Shown in pieces: positions 1 through 10,535 of a stretch of 64,000 nucleotides of DNA. The notes beneath the pieces were generated by a model. It was not told the DNA's origin. It saw nothing but the letters and a program-made list of their open reading frames with translations, and did not search any database. The stretch lies in contig CAVXNR010000009.1 in NCBI GenBank assembly GCA_963763095.1, positions 215,940 through 279,939 on the forward strand. Reading direction: 5' to 3'. The translations under genes and the position numbers were made by a program. This DNA is from CAVUCH01 sp963763095. Lineage in GTDB: Bacteria; Acidobacteriota; Vicinamibacteria; Vicinamibacterales; JAENWD01. Every line of letters starts with the position of its first letter. Position 1 is the stretch's first letter.

Positions 1-128
1 TGCGCCCGCTCCGCGCTCCGTGAGTACACCGCGGTGACCTGTGCGTCGGGGACGAAGCGGTGGTACGACTCGAGATGGATGTCGGCAATGAAACCCGCGC
101 CGAGGATCGCGACAGTAGTAGGCAGCAT
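1..128 (-). CDS. Gfo/Idh/MocA-family oxidoreductase, N-terminal part (cut by window edge)
   Basis: The minus strand opens with ATG at 126-128 and reads without a stop to the window edge. The first 40 or so residues form a Rossmann beta-alpha-beta start: a hydrophobic strand followed by GAGFIADIHLESY, then VTAVYSRSAERA. This is the usual start of NAD(P)-dependent Gfo/Idh/MocA sugar or polyol dehydrogenases. The substrate cannot be told because the catalytic half lies outside the window. It is transcribed away from the DsbD-like gene at 284. A second member of the family lies at 879-1865. Confidence 0.72.
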   Translation of the reverse strand, partial: MLPTTVAILGAGFIADIHLESYHRFVPDAQVTAVYSRSAERA

Positions 129-283
129 CGCAGAAATATAGCTCAGGGCGGAGAGCACAGCGGAAACACGGGTCCAGGCGGCTCCTCTCCGGCATGCTGG
201 CCGGAACTTGGGCTGCCCGCCTGCAGACGGCCGTCGATCCGCTGCTGGCCGCTGGTCGGGGCCTCTGGTACACTTCCCGGACG

Positions 284-845
284 ATGCCAGGTCGTTGGTG
301 CCATATCTCAGTTGTCCTCGTGTCCACCGGGGTGCTGATCCTCAGCGCGGTGGTGCACGGCGCGCAGGCACCCCTCTTCGGACCCGCGGCGAGCCCGGGC
401 ACGCCGCTCGCACGGCTGGATGTCGCGATCACGGCGGGTACGGCCGCGATCGTGCCTGGCCGGCCTGTCGCACTGAGCCTCGACATGCGGCCCGCGCGGG
501 GGATCCACGTGTACGCGCCCGGCAATGCCGGATACATTCCCGTGTCCGTGACGCTCACCGTGCCCGCGGGCGTGCAGGTGCACCCGGCCGTCTACCCGGC
601 GGGCGAGGACTACGTCTTCGGTGATCTGAAGGAGATCGTGAAGGTCTACAGCCGCGCCTTTCCAGGTGCGGCAGCAGATCGTCGTGAGCCGCGAGGCGGC
701 AAAGGCCGCTGGTGCCTCCATCGCAATCGGGGGCTCGGTGCGATACCAGGCGTGCGACGACAAGGTCTGCTTTCCCCCCGCCACCGCGCCGGTCAGTATC
801 AGGCTGCCGATCGCCGCGCGCGCGCCGATGCGTACAGCGGGGTGA
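284..845 (+). pseudogene. DsbD N-terminal-domain-like secreted protein, frameshifted
   Basis: From ATG 284 the product begins with a signal peptide (hydrophobic stretch near residues 6-24, ending around GAQA). An immunoglobulin-like domain follows, resembling the periplasmic alpha domain of thiol:disulfide interchange protein DsbD. After VYSRAF, near position 661, the reading frame breaks. One base fewer restores a frame that runs QVRQQIVVSREAAKAAG and then the hallmark YQACDDKVCFPPATAPV with its CxxxxxC pair, ending at TGA 843-845. The presumed intact protein is about 187 residues. It lacks the membrane and thioredoxin parts of full DsbD, so it would act as a stand-alone periplasmic thiol-exchange domain. 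The break may be a sequencing error (short c run). Confidence 0.65.
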
Positions 846-878
846 TGTCGGTGCAACAGATGCACGGATGAGCGCGTT

Positions 879-1865
879 TCAGCGTCCAACGGCCACGGGG
901 CGGCCCGTGCGGGCGGATTCGTACAGCGCCACGATCGTGGCGACATTCCCGCGCGAATCGGCAAGCGTGACCCGTGGCTCGCGGCTGCCGGCCGCCGCCT
1001 CGGCGAGGTCGTCCAGCTCGCCGATGTAGAGCGGCTGGTCTTCCACCGCGATCACCTCGGTCGTATCACCCCGCGACAGCAGCAGGTGCGCGCCAGGCCC
1101 CGGCTTGAACGGCGCTGCCGCCGTGATCACCCCCTCGCTGCCGACGACTTCCAGATGCGTCCGTTGGGGCGCTCGGAAGCCCGCGTCGAACTGGGCGACC
1201 ACCTCGCCAAGCGCCATCTGCCCGGTGAACGATTCGTCCACGTCCGCCTCGCCCTGACGGCTGCGGCCGAACACCTCCTGGGGTTCGGCGCCGGCAAGCA
1301 GCCTGGCGATGCTGACCGGGTAGCACCCGACGTCCCACAGGCTGCCGCCGCCCAGGGACGGCTCCCACCGCACGTCGCCGCTCCGGGTGAGCTGAAACGT
1401 GAACGCGCTGCGAATCAGCCGCAGCTTGCCAATCGCGCGTTCGTCGACGAGCGCCTTGAGGCGGAGCGTCTGGGTATGGTGCCGGTACATGAACGCTTCG
1501 GCGACCACGACACCCGCGGCCTTCGCCTCCCGCGCAATGGCATCGACATCAGCCACCGTGGTAGCGAGTGGCTTCTCGCACAACACGTGCTTGCCGGCAC
1601 GCACCGCACGGATCGTCCAGGCCGCGTGCAGGGCATTCGGCAGCGGGTTGTAGATGGCGTCGATCTCGGGGTCGTCAATCAGCGTTTCGTAGCTGAGGTG
1701 CACGCGCGGGATGTCCCACTCGCGTGCATACGCCTCACCCCGCTCGCGGTCGCGGCTGGCCACCGCGACCAGCGCATGCCGGGGCGACGCCTGCAGGGGC
1801 GGGATGATCGCGCGGTTGATGCGGGCCGTGCTCAGCAGGCCCCAGCGAAACGGTGTCTGTGCCAT
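879..1865 (-). CDS. Gfo/Idh/MocA-family NAD(P)-dependent oxidoreductase
   Basis: This 328-residue protein has the family's two domains. An N-terminal Rossmann fold (residues about 5-120) carries LLSTARINRAIIPPL in place of the usual GxGxxG and the EKPLA motif that holds the catalytic lysine. A C-terminal alpha/beta substrate domain (about 130-320) contains GGGSLWDVGCYPVSIARLL, typical of the dihydrodiol/D-xylose dehydrogenase branch. It most likely oxidises a sugar or cyclic diol in the cytoplasm. Eighteen bases separate it from the small membrane protein at 1884-2498, and the ABC pair lies further upstream, so it may be last in that minus-strand operon. The substrate is not determinable from sequence. 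Confidence 0.85.
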   Translation of the reverse strand: MAQTPFRWGLLSTARINRAIIPPLQASPRHALVAVASRDRERGEAYAREWDIPRVHLSYETLIDDPEIDAIYNPLPNALHAAWTIRAVRAGKHVLCEKPLATTVADVDAIAREAKAAGVVVAEAFMYRHHTQTLRLKALVDERAIGKLRLIRSAFTFQLTRSGDVRWEPSLGGGSLWDVGCYPVSIARLLAGAEPQEVFGRSRQGEADVDESFTGQMALGEVVAQFDAGFRAPQRTHLEVVGSEGVITAAAPFKPGPGAHLLLSRGDTTEVIAVEDQPLYIGELDDLAEAAAGSREPRVTLADSRGNVATIVALYESARTGRPVAVGR

Positions 1866-1883
1866 GGTGCGTGTCCGAGAGTG

Positions 1884-2498
1884 TCAGCGCGGAGACGGGG
1901 GGCGGGCGGCTTGTCGGCGGGCCAGCGCCACCACGACTTCGCCCGGCAGCGTCGAGATGAAGACGTACACCAGCCGACCCTCCTGCCAGCAGGCGATGGT
2001 CTGCGTGGTCTTCCGGAAGATGTGCAGGGTCACGCCAGCGTCGCGCCGCACGTCATCCGGTGTTCCGAGATCCTCCAGGCGCCCTTCGAAGGCTTCGGCC
2101 AGCGCCGAGTCGACCGACCGCGAACGGTAGAACCAGGTCGCGGCCGGGCGCCCCTCGAACGTGTGGCGATGTCCGCCAAGCAGCGTGAATTCCGGCTCGA
2201 GGGTCACGATGCGCGGGACGAAGCCCAGGTCCCCACCCGCGAGCGCCGCCGCGAGCGCAGCGGCATCCGCACCCTGCACCGTCGGCGCCAGCGACCCCGC
2301 CATCATGCGCATGTACTCCTGCGACAGCTTCGACGCCGCCCCGGGGGCCCTGCCGAGCGACAAGAGCATGGCGGTCAGCGCGATGCCGAGGATGACCACG
2401 CCGACGGCAACGGGTGTCCCGGTCACGAACGGGCGTTCACCCGTCGATCGGCCGCCGCTCCGGGAAGCGTCCGGACGACCGGCCTCGGCAGGGGTCAC
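1884..2498 (-). CDS. Single-pass membrane protein of unknown function
   Basis: This 204-residue protein has a polar, proline-rich N-terminus, one transmembrane segment near residues 29-47 (VAVGVVILGIALTAMLLSL) and a globular C-terminal part of about 140 residues. The tail contains aromatic and charged patches (ATWFYRSRS, ACWQEGRLVYVFIS) that recall small anti-sigma-like or accessory membrane proteins, but I recognise no domain. It sits 45 bases downstream of the ABC permease gene and 18 bases upstream of the oxidoreductase gene on the same strand, so co-transcription is likely. A role as an accessory to the exporter is only a guess. Confidence 0.55.
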   Translation of the reverse strand: MTPAEAGRPDASRSGGRSTGERPFVTGTPVAVGVVILGIALTAMLLSLGRAPGAASKLSQEYMRMMAGSLAPTVQGADAAALAAALAGGDLGFVPRIVTLEPEFTLLGGHRHTFEGRPAATWFYRSRSVDSALAEAFEGRLEDLGTPDDVRRDAGVTLHIFRKTTQTIACWQEGRLVYVFISTLPGEVVVALARRQAARPPSPR

Positions 2499-2543
2499 GG
2501 CGTCATTGTATGTTGGGAGCTCGGTCGACGTATTCCAGCGCCT

Positions 2544-3584
2544 CTACATCCACCGGAACAACCGCAACGCCAGGCCGAAGCTGCCGGCCCCCCAGAGGCT
2601 GAGGAGTGCCAGCTCCGTCAGAATCAGCCGCACGGATGCACCCTCGAGCATGACAGCTCGCAGCGCGTCGTTCAACGCCGTGAGCGGCAGGGCACGAATG
2701 AACGGCTGCAGCGCATCCGGGAAGTTCGACGACGCGAAGAACACGCCCGAGAGGATCCACATCGGCAGGATGACGAGGTTGAGCATCCCGGACAGTCCCT
2801 CCACGGTCTTGGCGCGGCTGGCGGCAAGCAGCCCGATGCCGGCAAAGCTGAGGGCGCCCACGACGATTGTCACGGTGACGAGGAGCCACGACCCACGCAT
2901 GGGCACGTCGAACGCGAGACGCCCGAACGCGAGGAGCACGCCGGCTTCGACGACGAGGAAGACCATGCGGGCCAGAATCTGCGCGAGCAGGTACTGACTG
3001 CGGCGCATCGGCGTGGCGACCAGCCTTTTGAGCAGCTTGCGCGTGCGCGACTGCACGATCGAGAACCCGACGCCCCACAAACCCGTCTGCATGATCGTCA
3101 TGCCGAGCAGACCCGGCACCAGCCAATCGATGTAGCGCGACCCCGCCGACGCAACCGCCTCCTCCCGCGGCGCCCAGGCGTCCTGGCGTCCTCCCGCCCG
3201 CTGCAGCACATCGTCCACGATGCGGCGGGCGAGGCGGCTCTCCGCGCGGGCCGGATCGTAGCGATAGGTCGGGGGTCGTCCTGGTTCGACGACGATCTGC
3301 ACCGACGCGCGGCGGACCGCCGTTTCGACGTCGCGGGGCGCGAGCGCACGCGTCTCGACCCCGGCTGCGGTGCGCAGCGCTGTCACCGTCTCCGCGGCCC
3401 CAGGGCCCTCGACAACACCGACGATCACCGTGTCGGTGGTGCGGGATGGAAAGGCAATCCCGAGCGCGATCGCCATGATCACAGGGAACACGAACATCCA
3501 GAACAGCGCTTCGGGCTCACGGACGACCTCGAGCAGGCGCACGCGCGTCAGCTCGAGAAGCGCCCATCCGCGCACGTCACGCAT
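2544..3584 (-). CDS. ABC-2 type transporter permease
   Basis: This 346-residue protein has the ABC-2 permease layout. One N-terminal membrane segment (about 26-44) is followed by an extracytoplasmic domain of about 125 residues, then five C-terminal membrane segments from about residue 170. The segment IDWLVPGLLGMTIMQTGLWG and the later LNLVILPMWILSGVFFASSNFP are characteristic of drug or polysaccharide exporters of the NodJ/DrrB/YhhJ kind. Its start overlaps the end of the ATPase gene by 8 bases, showing translational coupling. The pair forms an exporter of unknown substrate; antibiotic resistance or lipid export are both possible. Confidence 0.88.
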   Translation of the reverse strand: MRDVRGWALLELTRVRLLEVVREPEALFWMFVFPVIMAIALGIAFPSRTTDTVIVGVVEGPGAAETVTALRTAAGVETRALAPRDVETAVRRASVQIVVEPGRPPTYRYDPARAESRLARRIVDDVLQRAGGRQDAWAPREEAVASAGSRYIDWLVPGLLGMTIMQTGLWGVGFSIVQSRTRKLLKRLVATPMRRSQYLLAQILARMVFLVVEAGVLLAFGRLAFDVPMRGSWLLVTVTIVVGALSFAGIGLLAASRAKTVEGLSGMLNLVILPMWILSGVFFASSNFPDALQPFIRALPLTALNDALRAVMLEGASVRLILTELALLSLWGAGSFGLALRLFRWM

Positions 3585-4536
3585 CGCGCAGGTGCCTGCC
3601 GGTGAGCTTGACGAACACGTCCTCGAGCGTCGCGCTGTGCGTCGTCAGCAGCGAAAGCGACGCGCCCGAGGCCTCGAGCACCGCGAGCAGCGCTGGGACC
3701 GCAAGGTGGACCTCGGACGCGCTGAGAAGCATGCGCCCGTCTTCCGTGCGCACGTCGGTGACGCCAGGCAGCTCACGCAGCGTCTGCACCGCGGGGGCGG
3801 GACGGCCGGTCCTCACGGCGAACTCCACGACGTGCTCGGCCCCGAGTGACGCGATGAGCTCGCGCGGCGTGCCAAGCGCAATCACACGCCCCTGGTCGAC
3901 CACGGCAACGCGGTCACAGAGCATCTGCGCTTCGTCCATGTAGTGAGTCGTCAACAGGATCGTGCCGCCCTCCTGGCGGAACGACTCGAGCAGCGTCCAC
4001 AACTGCCGGCGCGACTGCGGATCGAGGCCGGTGGTTGGCTCGTCCAGGAACAGCACCTCGGGCCGGCCGACGAGCGCACAGCCGATCGCGAGCCGCTGCT
4101 TCTGTCCGCCGGAGAGCTTCCCCACCCACGCGGTGCGTTTCGACTCGAGCTCCACGATCCCGAGCACCTCGTCAGTGCTGCGGCCGCGATCGTAGAACGA
4201 GCGGAACAGGCGCAAGGTCTCCTCGACCGACAACTTGTCATTCAGCTGCGTCTCCTGGAGCTGGATGCCGAGGCGCTGCCTGAGCGCCACGTCGCCACGT
4301 CCCCACCGATGACCCAGCACCTCCACATCGCCTGCGTCGTGGCGGGTGAGGCCTTCGAGGATCTCGATCGTGGTCGTCTTGCCAGCGCCGTTCGGCCCGA
4401 GCAGCCCGAAGCACTCGCCGGTGTGGACCTCGAGGTCGAGGCCGTTCACCGCAACCACGTCGGCATAGCGCTTGACGAGCCCGGCGCACCGGAGCGCGAT
4501 CGCGCCCCGCGGCGGATCTTCGGCAGTGACCATCAT
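3577..4536 (-). CDS. ABC-2 type transporter ATP-binding protein
   Basis: Starting at ATG 4536 (MMVTAEDPP) the protein is 319 residues. The open frame continues upstream, but that extension is low-complexity and unlike the family. Walker A is GLLGPNGAGKTTTIEIL, the signature motif is KLSGGQKQRLAIGCAL, Walker B is VLFLDEPTTGLDP, and the switch histidine lies in TTHYMDEAQMLCDRVAVV. These are the marks of the CcmA/DrrA-type ATPases that pair with ABC-2 permeases. The C-terminal 80 residues form the usual regulatory extension of this class. It energises the permease encoded by the overlapping gene. Confidence 0.9.
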   Translation of the reverse strand: MMVTAEDPPRGAIALRCAGLVKRYADVVAVNGLDLEVHTGECFGLLGPNGAGKTTTIEILEGLTRHDAGDVEVLGHRWGRGDVALRQRLGIQLQETQLNDKLSVEETLRLFRSFYDRGRSTDEVLGIVELESKRTAWVGKLSGGQKQRLAIGCALVGRPEVLFLDEPTTGLDPQSRRQLWTLLESFRQEGGTILLTTHYMDEAQMLCDRVAVVDQGRVIALGTPRELIASLGAEHVVEFAVRTGRPAPAVQTLRELPGVTDVRTEDGRMLLSASEVHLAVPALLAVLEASGASLSLLTTHSATLEDVFVKLTGRHLRDA

Positions 4537-4618
4537 GGACGTGGAAGTCCCGTCTGAGCTGTGCAGCCGCGGGTTGAAACGACTGGCCCGACGCAGCGGC
4601 CCGCGGCGCGTTCTGGGG

Positions 4619-5929
4619 TCAGGCGATGACCGGCATCGACCGTCCGAACCAGGACGACACGACGGAGTCCTCGCGGAGGATCGTGTCCTCACGATCCGAT
4701 CCGGTCGAGATGATGGCCGCGGGCACGCCGCTCACCTCTTCGAGTCGGCGGATATAGGCGCGCGCTCCGTCCGGCAGATCGCTGAAACGGCGAACGCCCT
4801 TTGTCGGCGCGGTCCAACCGGGCATGGCCTCATAGACCGGCTCGCATCCGTCGAGCAGCTGGAGGTCGGCCGGAAAGTCCGTCAACACGGTGTCTCCGCG
4901 GCGGTACCCGGTGCAGATCTCGATCTGGTCCATCCCGTCGAGCACGTCCAGCTTCGTCAGCGCCAGCGCGTCCAGGCCGTTGATCCGCGCGGCATACCGA
5001 ACGGCCACCGCGTCGTACCACCCGCACCGCCGCGGACGGCCGGTCGAAGCACCGTACTCCTGACCGCCCTCACGGAGGCGGTTGCCGATCTCGCCGTGCA
5101 GCTCGGTAGGCAGTGGTCCTTCACCGACGCGCGTGGTGTACGCCTTTGCGACCCCCAGCACGCCGTGCACCGCTCTCGGCGGCACCCCGAGGCCCGTGCA
5201 GACGCCGCCCGCCGTGCCGTTCGACGACGTGACGTACGGGTAGGTGCCGTGATCGATGTCGAGCATCGTGCCTTGCGCGCCCTCGAACATGATGTGCCGG
5301 CCCTCGCCCATCGCCTGCACCAGCACGGCGGAGGTGTCGGCAATCATGGGCATCAGGCGCGCGCCCACCGCCATCAGCTGATCGAGCACCTCGCGCCACT
5401 CGAGGTGCGGCTCCGGAATCAGCTTGTTGCGCGCCATCACGTTCTCGCGGACGTGCGCCGCCACGGCGTCAGAGTGTTTCAGGTCGCAGACACGCAGGCC
5501 GCGGCGGGCGTTCTTGTCTTCGTAGGCTGGACCGATCCCGCGCGACGTCGTTCCGATCTTCCGGTCGCCGCGGCGGGCCTCCGACAGCACATCCAGCTCG
5601 CGGTGATACGGCAGGATCAGGTGTGCGCGATCGCTCACGAGGAGCCGGCCTGTCGTGTCGATCCCGAGCGCGGTCAGGCTGTCCACCTCGGTGAACAGCG
5701 CCTGCGGATCGATCACGACGCCGTTGCCGATGACGCAGGTCACCCCGGCGTGGAGGATGCCGGAGGGGATGAGGTGGAGGACGAATTTCTGGCCGCGGAC
5801 GTAGACCGTGTGGCCGGCGTTGTGGCCGCCCTGGAATCTCGCCACGTACGAAAACCGTGGCGTGAGCAGGTCGACGATCTTCCCCTTGCCCTCGTCTCCC
5901 CACTGCGCCCCGAGCACTGCGATGTTCAT
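4619..5929 (-). CDS. purA: Adenylosuccinate synthase
   Basis: PurA joins IMP and aspartate, using GTP, to give adenylosuccinate, the first committed step from IMP to AMP. The protein begins MNIAVLGAQWGDEGKGKIVD, which contains the family's GTP-binding signature and catalytic aspartate. QGGHNAGHTV, the GIGPAYEDK motif and the C-terminal STGSDREDTI region are all present. Length is about 436 residues, normal for the family. An upstream in-frame ATG at 5938 adds only three residues (MPV), so either start is possible. The gene stands alone on the minus strand, divergent from hutH. Confidence 0.95.
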   Translation of the reverse strand: MNIAVLGAQWGDEGKGKIVDLLTPRFSYVARFQGGHNAGHTVYVRGQKFVLHLIPSGILHAGVTCVIGNGVVIDPQALFTEVDSLTALGIDTTGRLLVSDRAHLILPYHRELDVLSEARRGDRKIGTTSRGIGPAYEDKNARRGLRVCDLKHSDAVAAHVRENVMARNKLIPEPHLEWREVLDQLMAVGARLMPMIADTSAVLVQAMGEGRHIMFEGAQGTMLDIDHGTYPYVTSSNGTAGGVCTGLGVPPRAVHGVLGVAKAYTTRVGEGPLPTELHGEIGNRLREGGQEYGASTGRPRRCGWYDAVAVRYAARINGLDALALTKLDVLDGMDQIEICTGYRRGDTVLTDFPADLQLLDGCEPVYEAMPGWTAPTKGVRRFSDLPDGARAYIRRLEEVSGVPAAIISTGSDREDTILREDSVVSSWFGRSMPVIA

Positions 5930-5964
5930 GACAGGCATCCATGCTACTACACGGGTCGGCCATC

Positions 5965-5992
5965 AAATGCACAATGCAGAATGCACGACGCA
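5965..5992. repeat. Short heptanucleotide repeat, TGCATTC family
   Basis: Four consecutive 7-base units lie here: AAATGCA, CAATGCA, GAATGCA, CGACGCA. On the other strand they read TGCGTCG, TGCATTC, TGCATTG, TGCATTT. The tract is in the purA-hutH divergent spacer. The same family occurs at 39802-39829. Confidence 0.7.
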
Positions 5993-6093
5993 CACGGGGA
6001 ATGCGTATTCCCGCACTCAGCTTCGGTGCGCGCTTCCGGTCGCCGGGACTGAGGTGCCGGCTCCACGTCGACGCGAGTTGATAGACTGACCCC

Positions 6094-7608
6094 ATGCTGC
6101 TCTTCGATGGCCAGTCGCTCACGCTCGAGGACGTCGCGGCGATTGCTGACGACGATCGGCCGGTCGGTCTTGCCGCGGCGGCGCGTGAGCGCGTCGATGC
6201 GGCGAGCGCGGTGGTCACCCGGAAGGCCGAGGGTGACGAAGCCGTCTACGGCATCAATACCGGCTTCGGCTCGTTCGCCGACGTGCGGATCCCGCACGAC
6301 GCGCTCAGCGCCCTGCAGTTGAACCTGCTCCGCAGCCACGCCGCCGGGGTCGGCGAGCCGCTCTCGAGACGAGCCGTGCGCGCCACCATGGCGCTCCGAG
6401 CCAACGTGCTGGCGTGCGGATACTCCGGTGTGCGAGCGAGCACGCTCGATGCTCTGATCGCCCTGCTGAATGCCCGCGTGCACCCGGTGGTGCCCTCACG
6501 TGGGTCGGTTGGCGCCAGCGGAGACCTGGCACCGCTGGCTCACATCTCTCTCGTGCTCGTCGGCGAGGGTGAGGCGATCCTGGACGGCGTGCGTCTCCCC
6601 GGGGGTGACGCGCTGAGTGCCGCGGGCCTCCGCCCCATCGTGCTCGGGCCAAAGGAGGGTCTCGCGCTGATCAACGGTACGCAGCCGTCGACGGCCCTGC
6701 TCGCGCTGGCGCTGCTCGACGCCGAACGGCTGGCGCGCGCCGCGGATGTCGCGGCCGCGCTCTCGATCGACGGCCTGCGCGGATCGACCCGGCCGTTCGA
6801 CGCACGCATCCACGAGGCCCGGCCGTTCGACGGCCAGCGCATGTCGGCCGCGAACATCGCGCGGCTGCTGACGGGCAGCGGCATCAACGCCTCACACGCC
6901 GACTGCGGGCGCGTCCAGGACGCGTACTCGATGCGGTGCGCCGCCCAGGTCCACGGCGCGGCCCGCGATGCCCTCTGGTTCATCCGCCGGACCGCCGCGA
7001 TCGAGGGCAACGCGGCCACGGATAACCCGATGGTCTTCGCCGACAGCGGCGACATCGTGTCAGGAGGCAACTTCCATGGCGCACCGATCGCGATCGCCGC
7101 CGACCTGCTGGTGATTGCGGTCGCACAGTTCGCCACGATCAGCGAGCGTCGCAGCGATCGCCTCGTGAACCCGGCGCTCAGCGGCCTGCCGGCATTCCTC
7201 ACCCGCGACGGCGGCCTCCAGTCGGGGCTGATGATGGCCCAGGTGACCGCCGCGGCACTCACCTCCGAGCTGAAAGTACTTGCACATCCCGCATCGGTCG
7301 ATACGATTCCGACCTCGGGGAACAAGGAGGATCACGTCAGCATGAGCATGGCAGCCGCGCTGAAGGCCGAGCGCGCCGTCGTCCTTGCGCGCCACGTGGT
7401 CGCGATCGAGCTGCTCTGTGCAGCACAGGCCCTCGATCTGCTCGCGCCGCTCACCACCTCTGTGGCGCTCGCGCGCGCGCATGAGACTATTCGCGCGCTC
7501 GTCCCGGTGCTCGACCGCGATCGTCCACCGTCGCCCGACATCGCGGCGATCGACCGTTTGATCGCCACAGGCGCGATCGATCGCGCGCTCGGCGGCGTTG
7601 TCAACTAG
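6094..7608 (+). CDS. hutH: Histidine ammonia-lyase
   Basis: HutH removes ammonia from L-histidine to give trans-urocanate, the first step of histidine degradation. The 504-residue protein has the family's length. It carries the Ala-Ser-Gly triplet that cyclises into the MIO electrophile at residues 141-143, within GSVGASGDLAPLAH. Other conserved stretches are YGINTGFGSFADVRI near the N-terminus and the Q/E-rich C-terminal helices. It is followed after 90 bases by hutU on the same strand. hutI and hutG/F are not in the window, so the rest of the route must be elsewhere or to the side. Confidence 0.95.
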   Translation: MLLFDGQSLTLEDVAAIADDDRPVGLAAAARERVDAASAVVTRKAEGDEAVYGINTGFGSFADVRIPHDALSALQLNLLRSHAAGVGEPLSRRAVRATMALRANVLACGYSGVRASTLDALIALLNARVHPVVPSRGSVGASGDLAPLAHISLVLVGEGEAILDGVRLPGGDALSAAGLRPIVLGPKEGLALINGTQPSTALLALALLDAERLARAADVAAALSIDGLRGSTRPFDARIHEARPFDGQRMSAANIARLLTGSGINASHADCGRVQDAYSMRCAAQVHGAARDALWFIRRTAAIEGNAATDNPMVFADSGDIVSGGNFHGAPIAIAADLLVIAVAQFATISERRSDRLVNPALSGLPAFLTRDGGLQSGLMMAQVTAAALTSELKVLAHPASVDTIPTSGNKEDHVSMSMAAALKAERAVVLARHVVAIELLCAAQALDLLAPLTTSVALARAHETIRALVPVLDRDRPPSPDIAAIDRLIATGAIDRALGGVVN

Positions 7609-7627
7609 CGCGCGCAAATTTTTAGAA

Positions 7628-7656
7628 TTGACAACGCGAGCGCCGGTTCTTAGCCT
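7628..7656 (+). promoter_or_regulatory. Candidate sigma-70-type promoter for hutU
   Basis: TTGACA at 7628-7633 is followed after exactly 17 bases by TAGCCT at 7651-7656. The -35 is a perfect match; the -10 is weak. It lies in the AT-richer hutH-hutU spacer, 43 bases before the chosen hutU start, and would let hutU and the downstream ATPase gene be expressed apart from hutH. Confidence 0.4.
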
Positions 7657-7698
7657 CTATCCTTGCCCGACCGCTTCCGACGCGTCCGGGTTCACCTC

Positions 7699-9374
<1,676 letters not shown>

Positions 9375-9378
<4 letters not shown>

Positions 9379-10514
9379 CCATCCCGCGTCCCGCGCTGCT
9401 GCGACGCGTGCACGCCGTCGTCGACGCGACGCCATCGCGCATCCCCGTGCTCCTCGGTGGCTGCGGCAGCGGGCGCAGCTCGCTCCTCCGCGATCTGCAG
9501 GCGCGCCTCGGACCGGAGAACTGCCAGTACGTGGACCTCGAGCGCGCCGCGAGCACGCCCGAGCGCTTCCACCGGGCGCTGTGCCTGCACTCGCCCTTCG
9601 TGGCGAGCGACGTGCCGCTGGCCACGCCGACCCCTCTCGGCGCCTTCCAAGCTACCGTCGCATTCCTGACGGGGGCGCGCGGGACGGACGGGGGGCCGGC
9701 CACGTTCCTGATCGATGAAGTGCTCGAGTTCCGCACGTTCGAGAACTTCCCCGGCCTCCGGCACATCATGCGGGATCTGCTCGGCGCCATCGTGACGAGC
9801 GGCAACCGGTTCGTGCTCACCAGCCGGTACGTGAGCCGCGCGCTTCGGTTGCTGCGCGAGGCGGCCCCGCGGCTCGAAGTGATACACATGCCGCCGCTGG
9901 ACCACGCCGAGCTGCGCCAGGCGGTTCAGGCGAACCCGATCGGCATCGATGCCGCAGAGATGGCCCGCGCCATCCACGCGCTGACGGACGGGCACGCCGG
10001 GCACGCGCACGCATTGCTCACGGTCATGGCCCAGCTTTCCGGGCACGGCGGCAGCGATCCGGTCAGTGCGCTGGCGGCGGCGTTCGAGCCGGGAGCACCG
10101 CTCGCCTCACGCGTCGGCTGGTGCTACGAACTCCGTCTGCACCGCGCGCGAGGCTACGGCGCGCTGAAGGGGATCCTCGGCATTCTGGCAGAAGACGAGC
10201 CGCTCACCCTGACCGAGATCGCGCAGCGGCTGCAACGGACGCCGGGCTCGACGAAGGACTATCTCTCCTGGCTCGAGGATGTGGATCTCGTGAACGTGCG
10301 GCAGAAGCGGTACACGTTTGCCGACCCGCTGCTGCGATTGTGGGTGCGGCTGCACTCACGTCTCGTGCCGCCAGGAGAAGACGACATCGCAAGCGAGGTC
10401 CACCAGTACACGCTCGCACGGCTGCCACAGGTGGCCGCACCGCTGGCCCTGGCCGCGGTTGGCCACGGCGGCGACGATGAGCGCAAGACGTGGGGGATCA
10501 TCGAGATCGATTGA
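9375..10514 (+). CDS. P-loop ATPase with winged-helix C-terminus, coupled to hutU
   Basis: This 379-residue protein starts in a 4-base overlap with hutU. It has a Walker A-like GGCGSGRSSLLRDL near residue 29 and a Walker B-like ATFLIDEVLEF near 114. The central part resembles the nucleotide-binding fold of the archaeal-type/STAND ATPases. From about residue 265 a winged-helix segment follows (ILGILAEDEPLTLTEIAQRL, then LSWLEDVDLVNVRQKRYTFADPLLRLWVRL), the usual tail of that ATPase class. The lysine normal in GxGKS/T is replaced by arginine (GSGRSS), so ATP hydrolysis may be altered. The role is unknown. The overlap with hutU suggests it is made together with the urocanate hydratase. Confidence 0.7.
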
Positions 10515-10530
10515 GGGACGCCACCGTCCC
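10515..10530. terminator. Small hairpin between convergent genes
   Basis: GGGACG (10515-10520), loop CCAC, CGTCCC (10525-10530) starts right after the stop of the ATPase gene and ends five bases before the end of the opposing RNase III gene. There is no T run, so a terminator role is only probable. Confidence 0.4.
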
Positions 10531-10535
10531 GCCGT

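Noticed and set aside
1086..3605. Very long open frame on the plus strand
   Set aside because: It runs antisense to the oxidoreductase, membrane-protein and permease genes and has no domain; it reflects high GC at third positions.
4472..6052. Long plus-strand frame opposite purA
   Set aside because: It is antisense to a clear essential gene and has a biased composition with no known fold.
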